From: Nocardioides kribbensis
GTDB lineage: Bacteria; Actinomycetota; Actinomycetes; Propionibacteriales; Nocardioidaceae
DNA: 64,000 bases
Reading direction: 5' to 3'
Assembly (NCBI RefSeq): GCF_015070375.1
Contig: NZ_JADCLL010000005.1
Span: forward strand, 124,001-188,000
Position 1 is the stretch's first letter. Every line of letters begins with the position of its first letter. This document shows positions 30,055 to 39,932 of this stretch, one piece after another. The notes beneath the pieces were generated by a model. The model did no database searches. It had not been told where the DNA came from and worked only from the letters and a program-made list of their open reading frames with translations. The position numbers were made by a program, and so were the translations under genes.

Positions 30055-30432
30055 CTAGAGGCCCTGCTGCTTGCGCTGCGCCTTCATCCGGGAGTTGTAG
30101 TCGCGCATGCGCTGCGGCACGCCGACGACGGCCGCGTCGTAGGACGGCACCTGGTGGCGGTTGCAGAACGCGTGCGCCCACTCCACCGACGGCACCCGCC
30201 GCCGCGTCCACTCCCCGTCGTGCGCCACGAGCAGCAGGGTCACGTCGGAGACCGCCGTGCGGGGCTCGACGAAGCCCTCCACGCCGTGGCGCTCGCCGAC
30301 CCAGGACTGCAGGTGCTCCTGGTCGACGGAGTCCGAGGCGCGCACGCGCGTCGAGCCCGTGCGGAAGCCGTCACGGGCCGGCTTGCGCATCTTCGTCGCG
30401 CTGCTTCGTCGGAATCGGTCGAGGAACGCCAT
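30055..30432 (-). CDS. Hypothetical actinobacterial protein (125 aa)
   Basis: Protein of 125 residues with no signal peptide or membrane helix. The N-terminus is very basic (LDRFRRSSATKMRKPARDGF); the middle has VSDVTLLLVAHDGEWTRRRV, and the end is also basic (RMRDYNSRMKAQRKQQGL). Proteins of this shape lie between pepA and lpd in related actinobacteria, but the function is not known to me. CAGACT 6 nt before the ATG is a weak leaderless-type -10. It converges on pepA and is divergent from lpd. Confidence 0.75.
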   Translation of the reverse strand: MAFLDRFRRSSATKMRKPARDGFRTGSTRVRASDSVDQEHLQSWVGERHGVEGFVEPRTAVSDVTLLLVAHDGEWTRRRVPSVEWAHAFCNRHQVPSYDAAVVGVPQRMRDYNSRMKAQRKQQGL

Positions 30433-30546
30433 GCCCCTAGTCTGCCCGCCCCGCCGAAGGCCGGTGTGGACACACCCTGAAGAAGTGCAAAGATGGGTCC
30501 GCGCTCACGAGGCGCACCCCTGCTCACGGCGCACGGAAGGACCACG

Positions 30547-31950
30547 GTGGCCGGCCCCGCTCACGACACCGACTTCGACGTTCTCATCCTCGGTGCGGGC
30601 TCGGGGGGCTACGCCTGTGCCCTGCGCGCCGCCCAGCTCGGCCTGCGCGTCGCCCTGGTCGAGAAGGACCGACTGGGCGGCACCTGCCTCCACGTCGGCT
30701 GCATCCCCACCAAGGCCCTCCTGCACGCCGCCGAAGTCGCCGACGCCGCCCGCGAGTCGGAGCGCTTCGGCGTGCTCGCCTCCTTCGAGGGCATCGACAT
30801 GGCCGGCGTCAACTCCTACAAGGACGGCGTCGTCGCGCGGCTCTTCAAGGGCCTCACCGGCCTCGTCGGCTCGCGCGGGGTCACCGTCATCGAGGGCGAG
30901 GGCCGCCTCACCGGGCCCCACGAGGTCACGGTCGACGGCACGGCCCACACCGCCCGCCACGTCGTCCTCGCCTCCGGCTCGACCCCCCGCAGCCTGCCCG
31001 GCCTCGAGGTCGACGGCGAGCGGGTGCTCACCTCCGAGCACGCCCTGCGCCTCGAGCGCGTGCCCGCCTCCGTCGTGGTGCTCGGCGGCGGCGTGATCGG
31101 CTCGGAGTTCGCCTCGGTCTGGCGCAGCTTCGGCGCCGAGGTCACCGTGGTCGAGGCCCTGCCGCGCCTGGTCGCGGCCGAGGACGAGGCCTGCTCCAAG
31201 GTGCTCGAGCGCGCCTTCCGCAAGCGCGGCATCACCGTGCGCACCTCCACCCGCTTCGCGTCGGTCGCGCGCACCGAGAAGGGTGTCGCGGTCACCGTCG
31301 ACACCGCCAAGGGCGAGCAGGAGATCGTCGAGGCCGAGCTGCTCCTGGTGGCCGTGGGCCGCGGCCCCGTCACCGAGGGCCTGGGCTACGACGAGCAGGG
31401 CGTCGCCCTGGACCGCGGCTTCGTCACCACCGACGAGCGCTGCCGCACCTCGGTGCCCGGCGTGTGGGCCGTGGGCGACATCGTGCCCGGCCTCCAACTG
31501 GCCCACCGCGGCTTCGCGCAGGGCATCTTCGTCGCCGAGGAGATCGCCGGGCTCGAGCCCGCCCCGATCGACGAGACGGGCATCCCGCGGGTGACCTACT
31601 CCCACCCCGAGGTCGCCTCGGTCGGGCTCGACGAGAAGGCCGCGATCGCGGCGTACGGCGCCGACGCGGTGCAGAGCCTCACCTACGACCTGGGCGGCAA
31701 CGGCAAGAGCCAGATCCTGCAGACCCAGGGCTTCGTCAAGCTGGTCCGCCGCGTCGACGGCCCCGTCGTCGGTGTCCACCTGGTGGGCGACCGCGTCGGC
31801 GAGCTCATCGGCGAGGCGCAGCTGATCTACAACTGGGAGGGACACGCCGAGGACGTCGCTCCGCTGCTGCACGCCCACCCCACCCAGAACGAGGCCCTCG
31901 GCGAGGCCCACCTGGCGCTCGCCGGGAAGCCGTTGCACGCGCATTCCTAG
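30547..31950 (+). CDS. lpdA: Dihydrolipoyl dehydrogenase (E3)
   Basis: Protein of 467 residues that reoxidises dihydrolipoyl groups of 2-oxoacid dehydrogenases using FAD and NAD. FAD motif LGAGSGGYACALRAAQLG; redox disulfide GGTCLHVGCIPTKALLH; NAD motif VVVLGGGVIGSEFASVW; C-terminal active-site His-Glu in HAHPTQNEALGEAHLA. GTG 30547 is preferred because GGAAGG ends 6 nt upstream; an upstream in-frame start at 30493 would add 18 atypical residues. It precedes sucB by about 120 nt. Confidence 0.95.
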   Translation: MAGPAHDTDFDVLILGAGSGGYACALRAAQLGLRVALVEKDRLGGTCLHVGCIPTKALLHAAEVADAARESERFGVLASFEGIDMAGVNSYKDGVVARLFKGLTGLVGSRGVTVIEGEGRLTGPHEVTVDGTAHTARHVVLASGSTPRSLPGLEVDGERVLTSEHALRLERVPASVVVLGGGVIGSEFASVWRSFGAEVTVVEALPRLVAAEDEACSKVLERAFRKRGITVRTSTRFASVARTEKGVAVTVDTAKGEQEIVEAELLLVAVGRGPVTEGLGYDEQGVALDRGFVTTDERCRTSVPGVWAVGDIVPGLQLAHRGFAQGIFVAEEIAGLEPAPIDETGIPRVTYSHPEVASVGLDEKAAIAAYGADAVQSLTYDLGGNGKSQILQTQGFVKLVRRVDGPVVGVHLVGDRVGELIGEAQLIYNWEGHAEDVAPLLHAHPTQNEALGEAHLALAGKPLHAHS

Positions 31951-32073
31951 GCTGGCCCCGGCGGCCCCGCGCCCGCCGGGCGCGCGCCGTCCCTGGTCCC
32001 GCCCCGCTCCACCCGCCCCACCACAGACGCACAGCCCCACACCACACGAAGAACGCGAGCGAAGGAACTCACA

Positions 32074-33996
32074 TTGGCCACCGAAGTCAACCTCCCCGCC
32101 CTGGGTGAGTCCGTCACCGAGGGCACCGTCACCCGCTGGCTGAAGGCCGTGGGCGACACCGTCGCGGTCGACGAGCCGCTGCTGGAGGTCTCCACCGACA
32201 AGGTCGACACCGAGATCCCCTCCCCGGTCGCCGGCACCCTCCTGGAGATCAAGGCCGAGGAGGACGACACCGTCGAGGTGGGCGCCGTCCTGGCCCTCAT
32301 CGGCGACGAGAGCGAGGCCGGCGGTGACGGTGGCGGCGGCGCCAACGCTCCCGAGGCCTCCGAGGCCACCGAGTCCGCGACCCCCGAGGCCCAGCCGGCC
32401 GACGAGGGCGAGGCCGAGAAGAAGGCCGAGCAGGAGCAGCAGATCGTCGAGGAGAAGGGCTCGCTGCCTGCCGGCGACGAGACCCCCGAGTCGGAGAAGT
32501 CCGGCCCCGCCGGCGGCTCCGGCGGCGGCTCGGGCACCTCGGTGACCCTGCCCGCACTGGGCGAGTCGGTCACCGAGGGCACCGTGACCCGCTGGCTCAA
32601 GTCGGTCGGCGACGAGGTCGCCGTCGACGAGCCGCTGCTCGAGGTCTCCACCGACAAGGTCGACACCGAGATCCCCTCCCCCGTCGCCGGCACGCTGCTG
32701 GCCATCAAGGTCGACGAGGACGAGACCGTCGAGGTCGGCGCCGAGCTGGCCGTCATCGGCGACAAGGGCGCCTCGGTCGAGGAGCCCACCGACTCCGCCG
32801 CGCCCGAGGCCCAGCCCAAGGACGACGCCGAGGCTGCCAAGAAGGCCGAGCAGGAGGAGCGGATCCTCGAGGAGAAGGGCTCGCTGCCCGCCGGCGACGA
32901 GACCCCGGAGAAGGAGAAGTCCGACTCCCCCGCCCCGGCCGCCCCCGCCGCCTCGCCCGAGCCCGCCGAGGCCACCACCCCGGCCGCCGAGAAGGCCCCC
33001 GCGCCCAGCGCGCAGTCGCCCTCCACCGGCGAGTCCGGCTCCTCGTCGAGCAACGACGCCGCCGGCTACGTCACCCCGCTGGTGCGCAAGCTGGCCAACC
33101 AGCACGACGTCGACCTCGCCACCGTCACCGGCACCGGCGTCGGCGGTCGCATCCGCAAGCAGGACGTGCTCGAGGCCGCCAAGGCCAAGGAGGCGCCGGC
33201 TCCGGCCGCCGCTCCCGCGGCCGCCGCCCCGGCCGCGGCGCCCGCCGCGTCGGGTGCCTCGGCGCCCTCGACCACCCCGTCGCCGCTGCGCGGCACCACG
33301 GAGAAGGTCAGCCGCCTGCGCAGGATCATCTCCGAGCGCATGGTCGACTCGCTGCACACCGCGGCGCAGCTGACCCAGGTCGTCGAGGTCGACGTCACCA
33401 ACATCGCGCGGCTGCGCGAGGCGAAGAAGGCCGACTTCCTCTCCCGCGAGGGCGTCAAGCTGTCCTACCTGCCGTTCTTCGCCAAGGCCTCGATCGACGC
33501 GCTCAAGCAGCACCCCAAGCTCAACGCGACGATCGACATCGACGCCGGCGAGATCACCTACTACGACCGGGAGAACGTCGCCTTCGCCGTCGACACCGAC
33601 AAGGGTCTGCTGACCCCGGTCGTCAAGGACGCCGGCGACCTGTCGATCGCCGGCCTGGCCAAGAAGATCGCCGACGTCGCGCAGCGCACCCGCACCAACA
33701 AGATCGGTCCCGACGAGCTGTCGGGCGGCACCTTCACGATCACCAACCTGGGCAGCGTCGGGGCCCTCTGGGACACCCCGATCATCAACCGCCCCCAGGT
33801 CGCCATCCTCGGCCCGGGTGCCGTCGTGAAGCGCCCGGTCGTCATCGACGACGCCAACCTCGGCGAGACCATCGCCGTGCGCCACATGGTCTACCTCGCG
33901 CTGACCTACGACCACCGCCTGGTCGACGGCGCCGACGCCGGCCGCTTCCTCCAGGACGTCAAGGCGCGCCTCGAAGCCGGCCAGTTCGAGGTCTGA
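32074..33996 (+). CDS. sucB: 2-oxoacid dehydrogenase E2 with two lipoyl domains (dihydrolipoamide acyltransferase)
   Basis: Protein of 640 residues. Two near-identical lipoyl domains (about 3-77 and 155-229) carry lipoylated Lys43 and Lys195 in the motif [13 protein letters not shown]. Each is followed by a charged Glu/Lys/Ala-rich linker containing KKAEQEqqi and [14 protein letters not shown]. The E3/E1-binding domain is at about 330-370 ([16 protein letters not shown]). The catalytic domain has His614 and Asp618 in [14 protein letters not shown]. The start is TTG, preceded by GAAGGA 7 nt upstream. The lipoyl groups require LipB and LipA encoded a few kb downstream. Confidence 0.93.
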   Translation: MATEVNLPALGESVTEGTVTRWLKAVGDTVAVDEPLLEVSTDKVDTEIPSPVAGTLLEIKAEEDDTVEVGAVLALIGDESEAGGDGGGGANAPEASEATESATPEAQPADEGEAEKKAEQEQQIVEEKGSLPAGDETPESEKSGPAGGSGGGSGTSVTLPALGESVTEGTVTRWLKSVGDEVAVDEPLLEVSTDKVDTEIPSPVAGTLLAIKVDEDETVEVGAELAVIGDKGASVEEPTDSAAPEAQPKDDAEAAKKAEQEERILEEKGSLPAGDETPEKEKSDSPAPAAPAASPEPAEATTPAAEKAPAPSAQSPSTGESGSSSSNDAAGYVTPLVRKLANQHDVDLATVTGTGVGGRIRKQDVLEAAKAKEAPAPAAAPAAAAPAAAPAASGASAPSTTPSPLRGTTEKVSRLRRIISERMVDSLHTAAQLTQVVEVDVTNIARLREAKKADFLSREGVKLSYLPFFAKASIDALKQHPKLNATIDIDAGEITYYDRENVAFAVDTDKGLLTPVVKDAGDLSIAGLAKKIADVAQRTRTNKIGPDELSGGTFTITNLGSVGALWDTPIINRPQVAILGPGAVVKRPVVIDDANLGETIAVRHMVYLALTYDHRLVDGADAGRFLQDVKARLEAGQFEV

Positions 33997-34012
33997 CGCA
34001 CCACCGCACCAC

Positions 34013-34047
34013 CCGACGGCGCGAGGTCCCCGACCTCGCGCCGTCGG
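34013..34047 (+). terminator. Terminator after sucB
   Basis: A 16-bp perfect stem (34013-34028 with 34032-34047, loop CCC) begins 16 nt after the sucB stop codon. It separates sucB from the epimerase gene. Confidence 0.75.
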
Positions 34048-34165
34048 CGCGTCCACGGCCCGCCCGAGCCCGCTGTGGCGCGCCCGACCCGGCCGCACCG
34101 GCCGCGCGCCAGGTGCGGGCCCGAAGGGGGAGCCGGGGTTTCCCGGTGGGTGACAGGGTGGGGCC

Positions 34166-35062
34166 ATGCCCCTGAACGTCGTCATCGCCGGCTCGTCCGG
34201 ATTCCTCGGCTCCCACCTCGTGGGCGCCCTGCGCGGGCGCGGCCACACCGTCACCGCGCTGACCCGCCGCCCCGCGAAGGGCCCGTCGGAGTCGACCTGG
34301 GACCCCTACGCCGGGGCCGTCGACCGTGGGCTCGTGCAGTCGGCCGACGTGGTGGTCAACCTCGCCGGCGCCCCGACCGCCGGCAACCCGCACTCCAAGA
34401 CCTGGGCCCGTGAGCTGCGCGAGAGCCGCGTGACGACCACCCGGCTGCTGGCGGAGGTGATCGCGGAGGCCGAGCGCCCTCCGGCGTACCTCGCGGGCAA
34501 CGGGATCTCCTACTACGGCGACCACGGCGACGCGCTGCTCACCGAGTCGGCCGACAGCCGCGGCCACGCGCTGCTCACCGACGTCACCCGGGAGTGGCAG
34601 GCGGCGGCCGACGCGGCCGTCGACGCCGGCGCCCGGGTGTGCGTGCTGCGCACCGCGCCGGTGATGGACGCCGCCGCTCCCCCGCTCAAGCAGCTGCGCC
34701 TGGTCTTCAAGCTCGGGCTCGGCGCCAAGCTGGGCGACGGCAGCCAGCACATGGCGATGATCTCGCTGCGCGACTGGGTCGACGCCACCGTCCACCTCGC
34801 CGAGCACGAGTCGGCGTCGGGCCCCTTCAACCTGTGCTGCGTGACCACGCCGACCAACGCGGAGTTCACGAAGGCCCTCGCCGCCGGGGTCAAGCGGCCC
34901 GCGGTCGCCTTCGTGCCCGCTCCGCTGCTGCGCACCGCCGCCGGCGCGATGGGCCCGGAGATCCTCGGCTCGCTCAACGTCACCCCGAAGGCGCTGCTCG
35001 ACTCCGGCTACACCTTCCACGACCCCGACGTCGAGGCCGTGGTCCGCAGCGGCCTGAGCTGA
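34166..35062 (+). CDS. TIGR01777-family NAD(P)-dependent epimerase/sugar-nucleotide epimerase-like
   Basis: Protein of 298 residues. The Rossmann start VVIAGSSGFLGSHLVGALRG binds NAD(P). ADVVVNLAGAPTAG and LAGNGISYYGDHGD are characteristic of the TIGR01777/YfcH group, as are VCVLRTAPVMD and the DUF1731-like C-terminus (NVTPKALLDSGYTFHDPDVE). The reaction is unknown. In M. tuberculosis the equivalent gene (Rv2216) also lies between sucB and lipB, so the position is conserved. Confidence 0.87.
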   Translation: MPLNVVIAGSSGFLGSHLVGALRGRGHTVTALTRRPAKGPSESTWDPYAGAVDRGLVQSADVVVNLAGAPTAGNPHSKTWARELRESRVTTTRLLAEVIAEAERPPAYLAGNGISYYGDHGDALLTESADSRGHALLTDVTREWQAAADAAVDAGARVCVLRTAPVMDAAAPPLKQLRLVFKLGLGAKLGDGSQHMAMISLRDWVDATVHLAEHESASGPFNLCCVTTPTNAEFTKALAAGVKRPAVAFVPAPLLRTAAGAMGPEILGSLNVTPKALLDSGYTFHDPDVEAVVRSGLS

Positions 35063-35102
35063 CCGCTGCCCGCGGCGGCTCGGGCCGGGCCGGGCGGGCG
35101 CC

Positions 35103-35765
35103 TCAGGCCGGCACGACCTCGGCGACGAGCCAGCCACCCCGCTCACGGACCAGGGTGATCTCGCGGGCGGTCGCCCGGTCGCGCGGCAGGCGTACGTCGA
35201 CCCCGCGCCCCACCGCCCGCGCGCCGACCAGCCGGTCGACCACCCGCAGCCGCAGCCGGGCCGCGGGGCGACCGGTCCCCCGAGCGGCCCCGCCGAAACG
35301 GAGCACCTCGACGTCGACCAGCCGCGTGGTCATGCCCCGCACCCGCAGCCCGCGCGCCGTCCAGGCGCGCAGCATCGCGACGTCGTGGCGTGCGGCGGCC
35401 GAGCCGTCGACGTAGAGCGACGCCAGCCGCTCCAAGTCGGCCCTCGCCCACGCCGCCGCCCGCTGCCGGTCCCACCGCGCCACCACGCGCGCCGCCCGGC
35501 GCTCCTCGGCCGACCACCCGTCGGCGGCCCCCGCTCGCGGGTCGGGGCGCCCGGCCAGCGCCCCGCCCCCACCGCTCGGGTGGCCACCACCCGCGGTCAC
35601 GGACCCACCGTCGGCGCTCGAGGAGGGCGCGTCGAGCGCCCCGAGGCCCTCGGCCACCGCGGCCGCGGGCCGCAGGTCGTGGCCGGGCCCTCCTCCCCGC
35701 AGGCCGACCCCGCCCAGCACGACGGCGGAGGTGACGACGACGGCGGTCAGCAGCAGGCGCAGCAT
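35103..35765 (-). CDS. Secreted/membrane-anchored hypothetical protein with NTF2-like domain
   Basis: Protein of 220 residues. A single hydrophobic N-terminal helix ([19 protein letters not shown]) is a signal peptide or membrane anchor. A Gly/Ser/Ala-rich stalk follows to about residue 85. The C-terminal 130 residues ([36 protein letters not shown], and beta strands up to [11 protein letters not shown]) resemble an NTF2/Tim44-like fold seen in actinobacterial secreted proteins. No enzymatic residues are evident. It is divergent from lipB; the two starts are about 110 bp apart. Confidence 0.65.
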   Translation of the reverse strand: MLRLLLTAVVVTSAVVLGGVGLRGGGPGHDLRPAAAVAEGLGALDAPSSSADGGSVTAGGGHPSGGGGALAGRPDPRAGAADGWSAEERRAARVVARWDRQRAAAWARADLERLASLYVDGSAAARHDVAMLRAWTARGLRVRGMTTRLVDVEVLRFGGAARGTGRPAARLRLRVVDRLVGARAVGRGVDVRLPRDRATAREITLVRERGGWLVAEVVPA

Positions 35766-35861
35766 GGGTCCCCCCTACCCACCTGGCGATCGGCGCCCGC
35801 GGGCCGTCCACAGGTGGCAGCCTCCTGTGCACGGGCCGGGGCGGGGGCGCACGCCCGCGAG

Positions 35862-35867
35862 TAGCAT
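35862..35867 (+). promoter_or_regulatory. Putative -10 (TAGCAT) of lipB, leaderless
   Basis: TAGCAT ends 7 nt before the lipB ATG, with no Shine-Dalgarno between. It fits the leaderless pattern of other core genes here. Confidence 0.5.
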
Positions 35868-35874
35868 CGGGGCC

Positions 35875-36636
35875 ATGGCGAGCAGCGGGAGAGACCTCGA
35901 CGTACGCACGGTCGGCCTCGGCGCGCAGGCCGTGGACTACCTCGCCGCGTGGGACCTCCAGCGCGAGGTGCACGCCCAGGTCGTGGCCGGTGAGGCGCCC
36001 GACACGGTGCTGCTGCTGGAGCACCCCCCGACCTTCACCGCGGGCAAGCGCACCGACCCCCACGAGCGGCCCGCCGACCCGGGCGGCGCGCCCGTGCTCG
36101 ACGTCGACCGCGGCGGCAAGATCACCTACCACGGGCCGGGCCAGCTGGTGGCGTACCCGATCGTCCGCCTGCCCGACCACGTGCTCGTCGTCGACTTCGT
36201 GCGCCGCATGGAGGAGGCGATGATCGCGACCTGCGCGGCCTTCGGCGTCACCACCGCCCGGGTGCCCGGCCGCAGCGGCGTGTGGCTGCGCGCCGACTCC
36301 CCCGGCTCCGGCACGCGCCCCGAGCGCAAGGTCGGTGCGATCGGCATCCGCGTCAGCCGCGGGGTCACCATGCACGGCATCTCGCTCAACTGCGACGTCG
36401 ACCTGGGCTGGTACGACCGCTTCGTGCCCTGCGGCATCGCCGACGCCGGCGTCACCTCGCTGAGCCAGGAGGCCGGCCGCGACGTCACCGTCGCGGAGGT
36501 CCTGCCGGTGCTCACCGAGCACCTGCGGGCGCTGCTGGCGTGGGACGACTACACCCCCACCCCCGACTACGAGCCCCGCCCCGAGCCCGGCCGCGCCCCC
36601 CGCATCGAGATCCTCGCCCCCGCGTCCTCCCGCTGA
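35875..36636 (+). CDS. lipB: Lipoyl(octanoyl) transferase
   Basis: Protein of 253 residues that moves octanoate from acyl carrier protein to lipoyl domains. Motifs: [58 protein letters not shown] (catalytic Lys) and [15 protein letters not shown] (catalytic Cys). The C-terminal 20 residues are a Pro-rich tail. The start at 35875 gives the expected family N-terminus. It works with LipA, encoded 2.3 kb downstream; the two are separated here by an ABC exporter pair, unlike the adjacent arrangement in mycobacteria. Confidence 0.94.
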   Translation: MASSGRDLDVRTVGLGAQAVDYLAAWDLQREVHAQVVAGEAPDTVLLLEHPPTFTAGKRTDPHERPADPGGAPVLDVDRGGKITYHGPGQLVAYPIVRLPDHVLVVDFVRRMEEAMIATCAAFGVTTARVPGRSGVWLRADSPGSGTRPERKVGAIGIRVSRGVTMHGISLNCDVDLGWYDRFVPCGIADAGVTSLSQEAGRDVTVAEVLPVLTEHLRALLAWDDYTPTPDYEPRPEPGRAPRIEILAPASSR

Positions 36637-36672
36637 CCGCGCCGCTCCGGCGCTCCTCGCCGCGGCGGGCCC

Positions 36673-36720
36673 GGACGTCATACGCACCGTGGATGCGCAT
36701 CCACCCTCCGCACGACGTCC
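36673..36720. repeat. Dispersed intergenic hairpin repeat, copy 3
   Basis: Arms GGACGTCATACG (36673-36684) and CGCACGACGTCC (36709-36720) enclose the same 16-bp palindrome GTGGATGCGCATCCAC (36689-36704) as copy 1. The two arm mismatches are A-C on the plus strand but would be U-G wobble pairs in a minus-strand RNA. It lies between lipB and the ABC ATPase gene. Confidence 0.8.
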
Positions 36721-36864
36721 CACCCCACGCCCGGCGCCGGCCCCCGACGCGAGTGCGACCGTGGCGGGTAAAGACCTCCTGCGGCGCGCCCCCGCGCGCC
36801 GCCGGCGGGCGGCTGCTTTGATCACCCGACCGACGCCGTGACGTCGGGAGGATCGAGGACACCG

Positions 36865-37857
36865 GTGAGCGCGCTCGTGATCGAGACCAGCGGCCTGCGC
36901 AAGGAGTACACGTCGCGCCGCGGCGGCCGGCGGGTGGCCGTGCAGGGCCTCGACCTGGCGGTGCCCGCCGGCGGGGTCCACGGCTTCCTGGGCCCCAACG
37001 GGTCGGGCAAGACGACGACGATCCGCATGCTGCTGGGGCTCTCACGGGCCACCGCCGGCTCGATGCGCCTCTTCGGCGAGGAGGTGCCGCAGCGGCTGCC
37101 GAGCGTCATCGGCCGCGTGGGCGCGGTGGTCGAGTCGCCGAAGTTCTCCCCCCACCTCACCGGTCGGCAGAACCTCCTCCTCCTGGCCCGCTCCATCAGC
37201 GCCCCCGACGCGCGCGTCGACGCCGCGGTGGAGACCGTCGGGCTGACCGGCCGCGACGCCGACCGCTACCGCTCCTACTCCCTGGGCATGAAGCAGCGCC
37301 TGGCCATCGCCGCCACCCTGCTCAAGGACCCCGACCTGCTCATCCTCGACGAGCCCACCAACGGCCTCGACCCGGCCGGCATCCGGGAGGTGCGCGACAC
37401 CGTCCGCGACCTCGGCGCCGCCGGCGTCACGGTGCTGCTGAGCTCCCACATCCTCGCCGAGGTGCAGCAGGTGTGCACCTCGGCCACCATCATCGGCAAC
37501 GGCCGGCTGCTGGCCAGCGGCACCGTCGACGACCTCCTCGCCGGCGCCGCCGCCCACCGCGTCGTCACGCCCGACCCCGTCCTCGCCGCCCGCGTGCTGC
37601 GCGCGGCCGGCCTGGCCGTCACCGGCCCCGCCGAGGACCCAGGCGACCACCCAGGCGACCACCGCGCCGGCCACCCAGCCGACCACCCGGGCTCCGAGCC
37701 CGACCACGCCCTCACCGTCGAGACCGACGACCCCGCCCGCGTCACCCGGGTCCTGGCCGAGGCCGGGGTGTGGCTGAGCGAGCTGACCCCAGTGCGCCAG
37801 GACCTCGAGTCCTACTTCCTCGCCCTCACCGCCGACGACACCCTGGGAGGCCGCTGA
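36865..37857 (+). CDS. ABC transporter ATP-binding protein
   Basis: Protein of 330 residues. Walker A GPNGSGKTTTIRML, Q-loop region VVESPKFSPHLTG, signature YSLGMKQRLAIAA, Walker B LLILDEPTNGLDPAG and H-loop LLSSHILAEV are all intact. The C-terminus has an unusual His/Asp/Gly/Pro-rich insert (DPGDHPGDHRAGHPADHPG, about residues 260-285) before the last domain. GTG 36865 is chosen because GAGG lies 6 nt upstream. The stop overlaps the start of the permease (TGATG), so the two form one exporter of the bacitracin/antibiotic (DrrA/CcmA-like) type. Substrate unknown. Confidence 0.92.
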   Translation: MSALVIETSGLRKEYTSRRGGRRVAVQGLDLAVPAGGVHGFLGPNGSGKTTTIRMLLGLSRATAGSMRLFGEEVPQRLPSVIGRVGAVVESPKFSPHLTGRQNLLLLARSISAPDARVDAAVETVGLTGRDADRYRSYSLGMKQRLAIAATLLKDPDLLILDEPTNGLDPAGIREVRDTVRDLGAAGVTVLLSSHILAEVQQVCTSATIIGNGRLLASGTVDDLLAGAAAHRVVTPDPVLAARVLRAAGLAVTGPAEDPGDHPGDHRAGHPADHPGSEPDHALTVETDDPARVTRVLAEAGVWLSELTPVRQDLESYFLALTADDTLGGR

Positions 37858-38849
37858 TGGGCGCCCTGCTGAAGGTCGAGCTCACCCGCCTGCGCTGGCG
37901 CCGCGCGGTCGTGCTGCTGCTCGCGGCCGCCGTGCTGGTGCCGGCGGTCGTGGTCGGCGCCACCGCGTGGGGCACCCGCCCCCTCTCCGAGGCCGACCTG
38001 GCCTCGGCCGAGAGCGACTTCGGCGGCCGGTTCCTGCGCCAGGAGGTGCGCTCCTGCGGCCGCACGCCGGAGTTCTACGGCCTCGAGGACGTCGCGGCCG
38101 CCGAGCTCCCCGAGGCCTGCCGCCTCGCGGTGGTGTCGTCGTACGCCGGGCGCAGCCCGCTCGACCTGTCCGACTCGCTGGAGAGCGGGGCGATGCTCGT
38201 CGTCGCCGCGGTGCTGGTGCTGCTGCTCGTGCTGCTCGGCACGACCTTCGTGGGCCACGACTGGAACACGGGGTCGATGAGCAACCAGCTGCTCTTCGAG
38301 GCCCGCCGCGGGCGCGTCTGGGCGGCCAAGGCACTCGCCGTCGGCGCGGTCGGGCTCCTCGTCGCGCTGCTGGTGAGCCTGGCGTGCTGGCTCGCTCTGT
38401 TGGCGATCGCCTCCTCCCGCGACCTGAGCGCCGCCGACGGCATGCTGCTCGACGGCGTCGAGCAGTGCCTGCGCACGGGCCTGGTGGCCGCGGGCGCGGC
38501 GTTCGGCGGCTACGCGCTGACCATGCTGCTGCGCAGCACGGTGGCCACGCTCGGCGTCGTCTTCGCCCTCACCGTGCTCGGCGGCACCCTCATCGGCGTC
38601 CTCGGCGGGCAGGAGACCCAGCGCTGGCAGCCCCAGCTCAACGTGATGGCCGCGGTCACCAACGAGGTCACCTACTACGACGACTCCGGCCTCGAGCCCG
38701 CCTGCCTCACCGGCATGGCCCGACCCCGTCTCGACTGCGACGCCACCCAGCGCATCGGCGCCGTGCAGGGCGGCTCCTACGTCGGCGTCGTGCTGCTCGC
38801 GCTGGGCGCGGTCTCCGTGGTGTCGTTCCGCCGCCGCGACGTGCCCTGA
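37857..38849 (+). CDS. ABC transporter permease
   Basis: Protein of 330 residues with about six membrane helices. The first is near residues 15-37 (VVLLLAAAVLVPAVVVGAT). An extracellular loop with three Cys residues follows, then LVVAAVLVLLLVLLGTTFVG, GLLVALLVSLACWLALLAI and so on. The motif HDWNTGSMSNQLLFEARRGR is the coupling-helix region seen in ABC-2 permeases. The start codon overlaps the ATPase stop. It is the membrane partner of the ATPase; the pair interrupts the usual lipB-lipA adjacency. Confidence 0.85.
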   Translation: MGALLKVELTRLRWRRAVVLLLAAAVLVPAVVVGATAWGTRPLSEADLASAESDFGGRFLRQEVRSCGRTPEFYGLEDVAAAELPEACRLAVVSSYAGRSPLDLSDSLESGAMLVVAAVLVLLLVLLGTTFVGHDWNTGSMSNQLLFEARRGRVWAAKALAVGAVGLLVALLVSLACWLALLAIASSRDLSAADGMLLDGVEQCLRTGLVAAGAAFGGYALTMLLRSTVATLGVVFALTVLGGTLIGVLGGQETQRWQPQLNVMAAVTNEVTYYDDSGLEPACLTGMARPRLDCDATQRIGAVQGGSYVGVVLLALGAVSVVSFRRRDVP

Positions 38850-38944
38850 GCCCGCCCGCTCCCCGACCTGGGCGGCCGGCGCCCGCACGGGCACACCGGT
38901 GCCGGCCGGAGCTCGCCGACTCCTCGTGACCTGGCCCACCGGCG

Positions 38945-38950
38945 TAGAGT
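38945..38950 (+). promoter_or_regulatory. Putative -10 (TAGAGT) of lipA, leaderless
   Basis: TAGAGT ends 6 nt before the lipA GTG. The same hexamer with similar spacing precedes the CBS-HEPN gene and the favoured hsdM start. Confidence 0.55.
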
Positions 38951-38956
38951 CGAGGG

Positions 38957-39898
38957 GTGACGACTGCTCCTGCTCCTGACGGCCGCAAGCTCCTCCGACT
39001 CGAGGTCCGCAACGCCGAGACCCCCATCGAGCGCAAGCCCGAGTGGATCAAGACCCGGGCCAAGATGGGCCCGGAGTACACCGAGCTGATGGGCCTGGTG
39101 AAGTCCGAGGGACTCCACACGGTGTGCCAGGAGGCCGGCTGCCCCAACATCTTCGAGTGCTGGGAGGACCGCGAGGCCACCTTCCTCATCGGCGGCGACC
39201 AGTGCACGCGCCGCTGCGACTTCTGCCAGATCGACACCGGCAAGCCCGAGGCCCTCGACCGCGACGAGCCGCGTCGCGTGGCGGAGTCGGTGCAGAAGAT
39301 GCAGCTGAAGTACGCCACCATCACCGGCGTCGCGCGCGACGACCTGCCCGACGGCGGCGCCTGGCTCTACGCCGAGACCGTGCGCGCCATCCACGACATG
39401 AACCCCGGCACCGGCGTCGAGAACCTCATCCCCGACTTCAACGGCAAGCCCGACCTGCTGGCCGAGGTCTTCGAGTCGCGCCCCGAGGTGCTGGCCCACA
39501 ACGTCGAGACCGTGCCGCGGATCTTCAAGCGGATCCGCCCGGCCTTCCGCTACGAGCGCTCCCTCGACGTCATCACCCAGGCCCGCGCCTTCGGCCTGGT
39601 CACCAAGTCCAACCTCATCCTCGGCATGGGCGAGACCCGCGAGGAGGTCTCGCAGGCGCTGCGCGACCTGCACGAGGCCGGCTGCGACCTCATCACGATC
39701 ACGCAGTACCTGCGCCCCTCGGTGCGCCACCACCCCGTGGAGCGCTGGGTCAAGCCGCAGGAGTTCGTCGAGCTCCAGGCCGAGGCCGAGGAGATCGGCT
39801 TCGCCGGCGCGCTCTCGGGCCCGCTGGTGCGTTCGTCCTACCGCGCCGGGCGCCTGTACCGTCAGGCCATCGAGGCCCGCTCCGGCGCCTCGGCCTGA
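38957..39898 (+). CDS. lipA: Lipoyl synthase
   Basis: Protein of 313 residues; a radical-SAM enzyme that inserts two sulfurs into octanoyl groups. The auxiliary cluster motif is C-x4-C-x5-C in [15 protein letters not shown]. The radical-SAM cluster is C83-x3-C87-x2-C90 (CTRRCDFC). The third auxiliary ligand Ser is in [10 protein letters not shown] near the C-terminus. [31 protein letters not shown] and [12 protein letters not shown] are also conserved. It completes the lipoate pathway with LipB for the E2 (SucB) and the glycine cleavage H protein. Confidence 0.95.
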   Translation: MTTAPAPDGRKLLRLEVRNAETPIERKPEWIKTRAKMGPEYTELMGLVKSEGLHTVCQEAGCPNIFECWEDREATFLIGGDQCTRRCDFCQIDTGKPEALDRDEPRRVAESVQKMQLKYATITGVARDDLPDGGAWLYAETVRAIHDMNPGTGVENLIPDFNGKPDLLAEVFESRPEVLAHNVETVPRIFKRIRPAFRYERSLDVITQARAFGLVTKSNLILGMGETREEVSQALRDLHEAGCDLITITQYLRPSVRHHPVERWVKPQEFVELQAEAEEIGFAGALSGPLVRSSYRAGRLYRQAIEARSGASA

Positions 39899-39932
39899 GC
39901 ACGACCGACACGACTGGGAGCAGCACGCCCGC

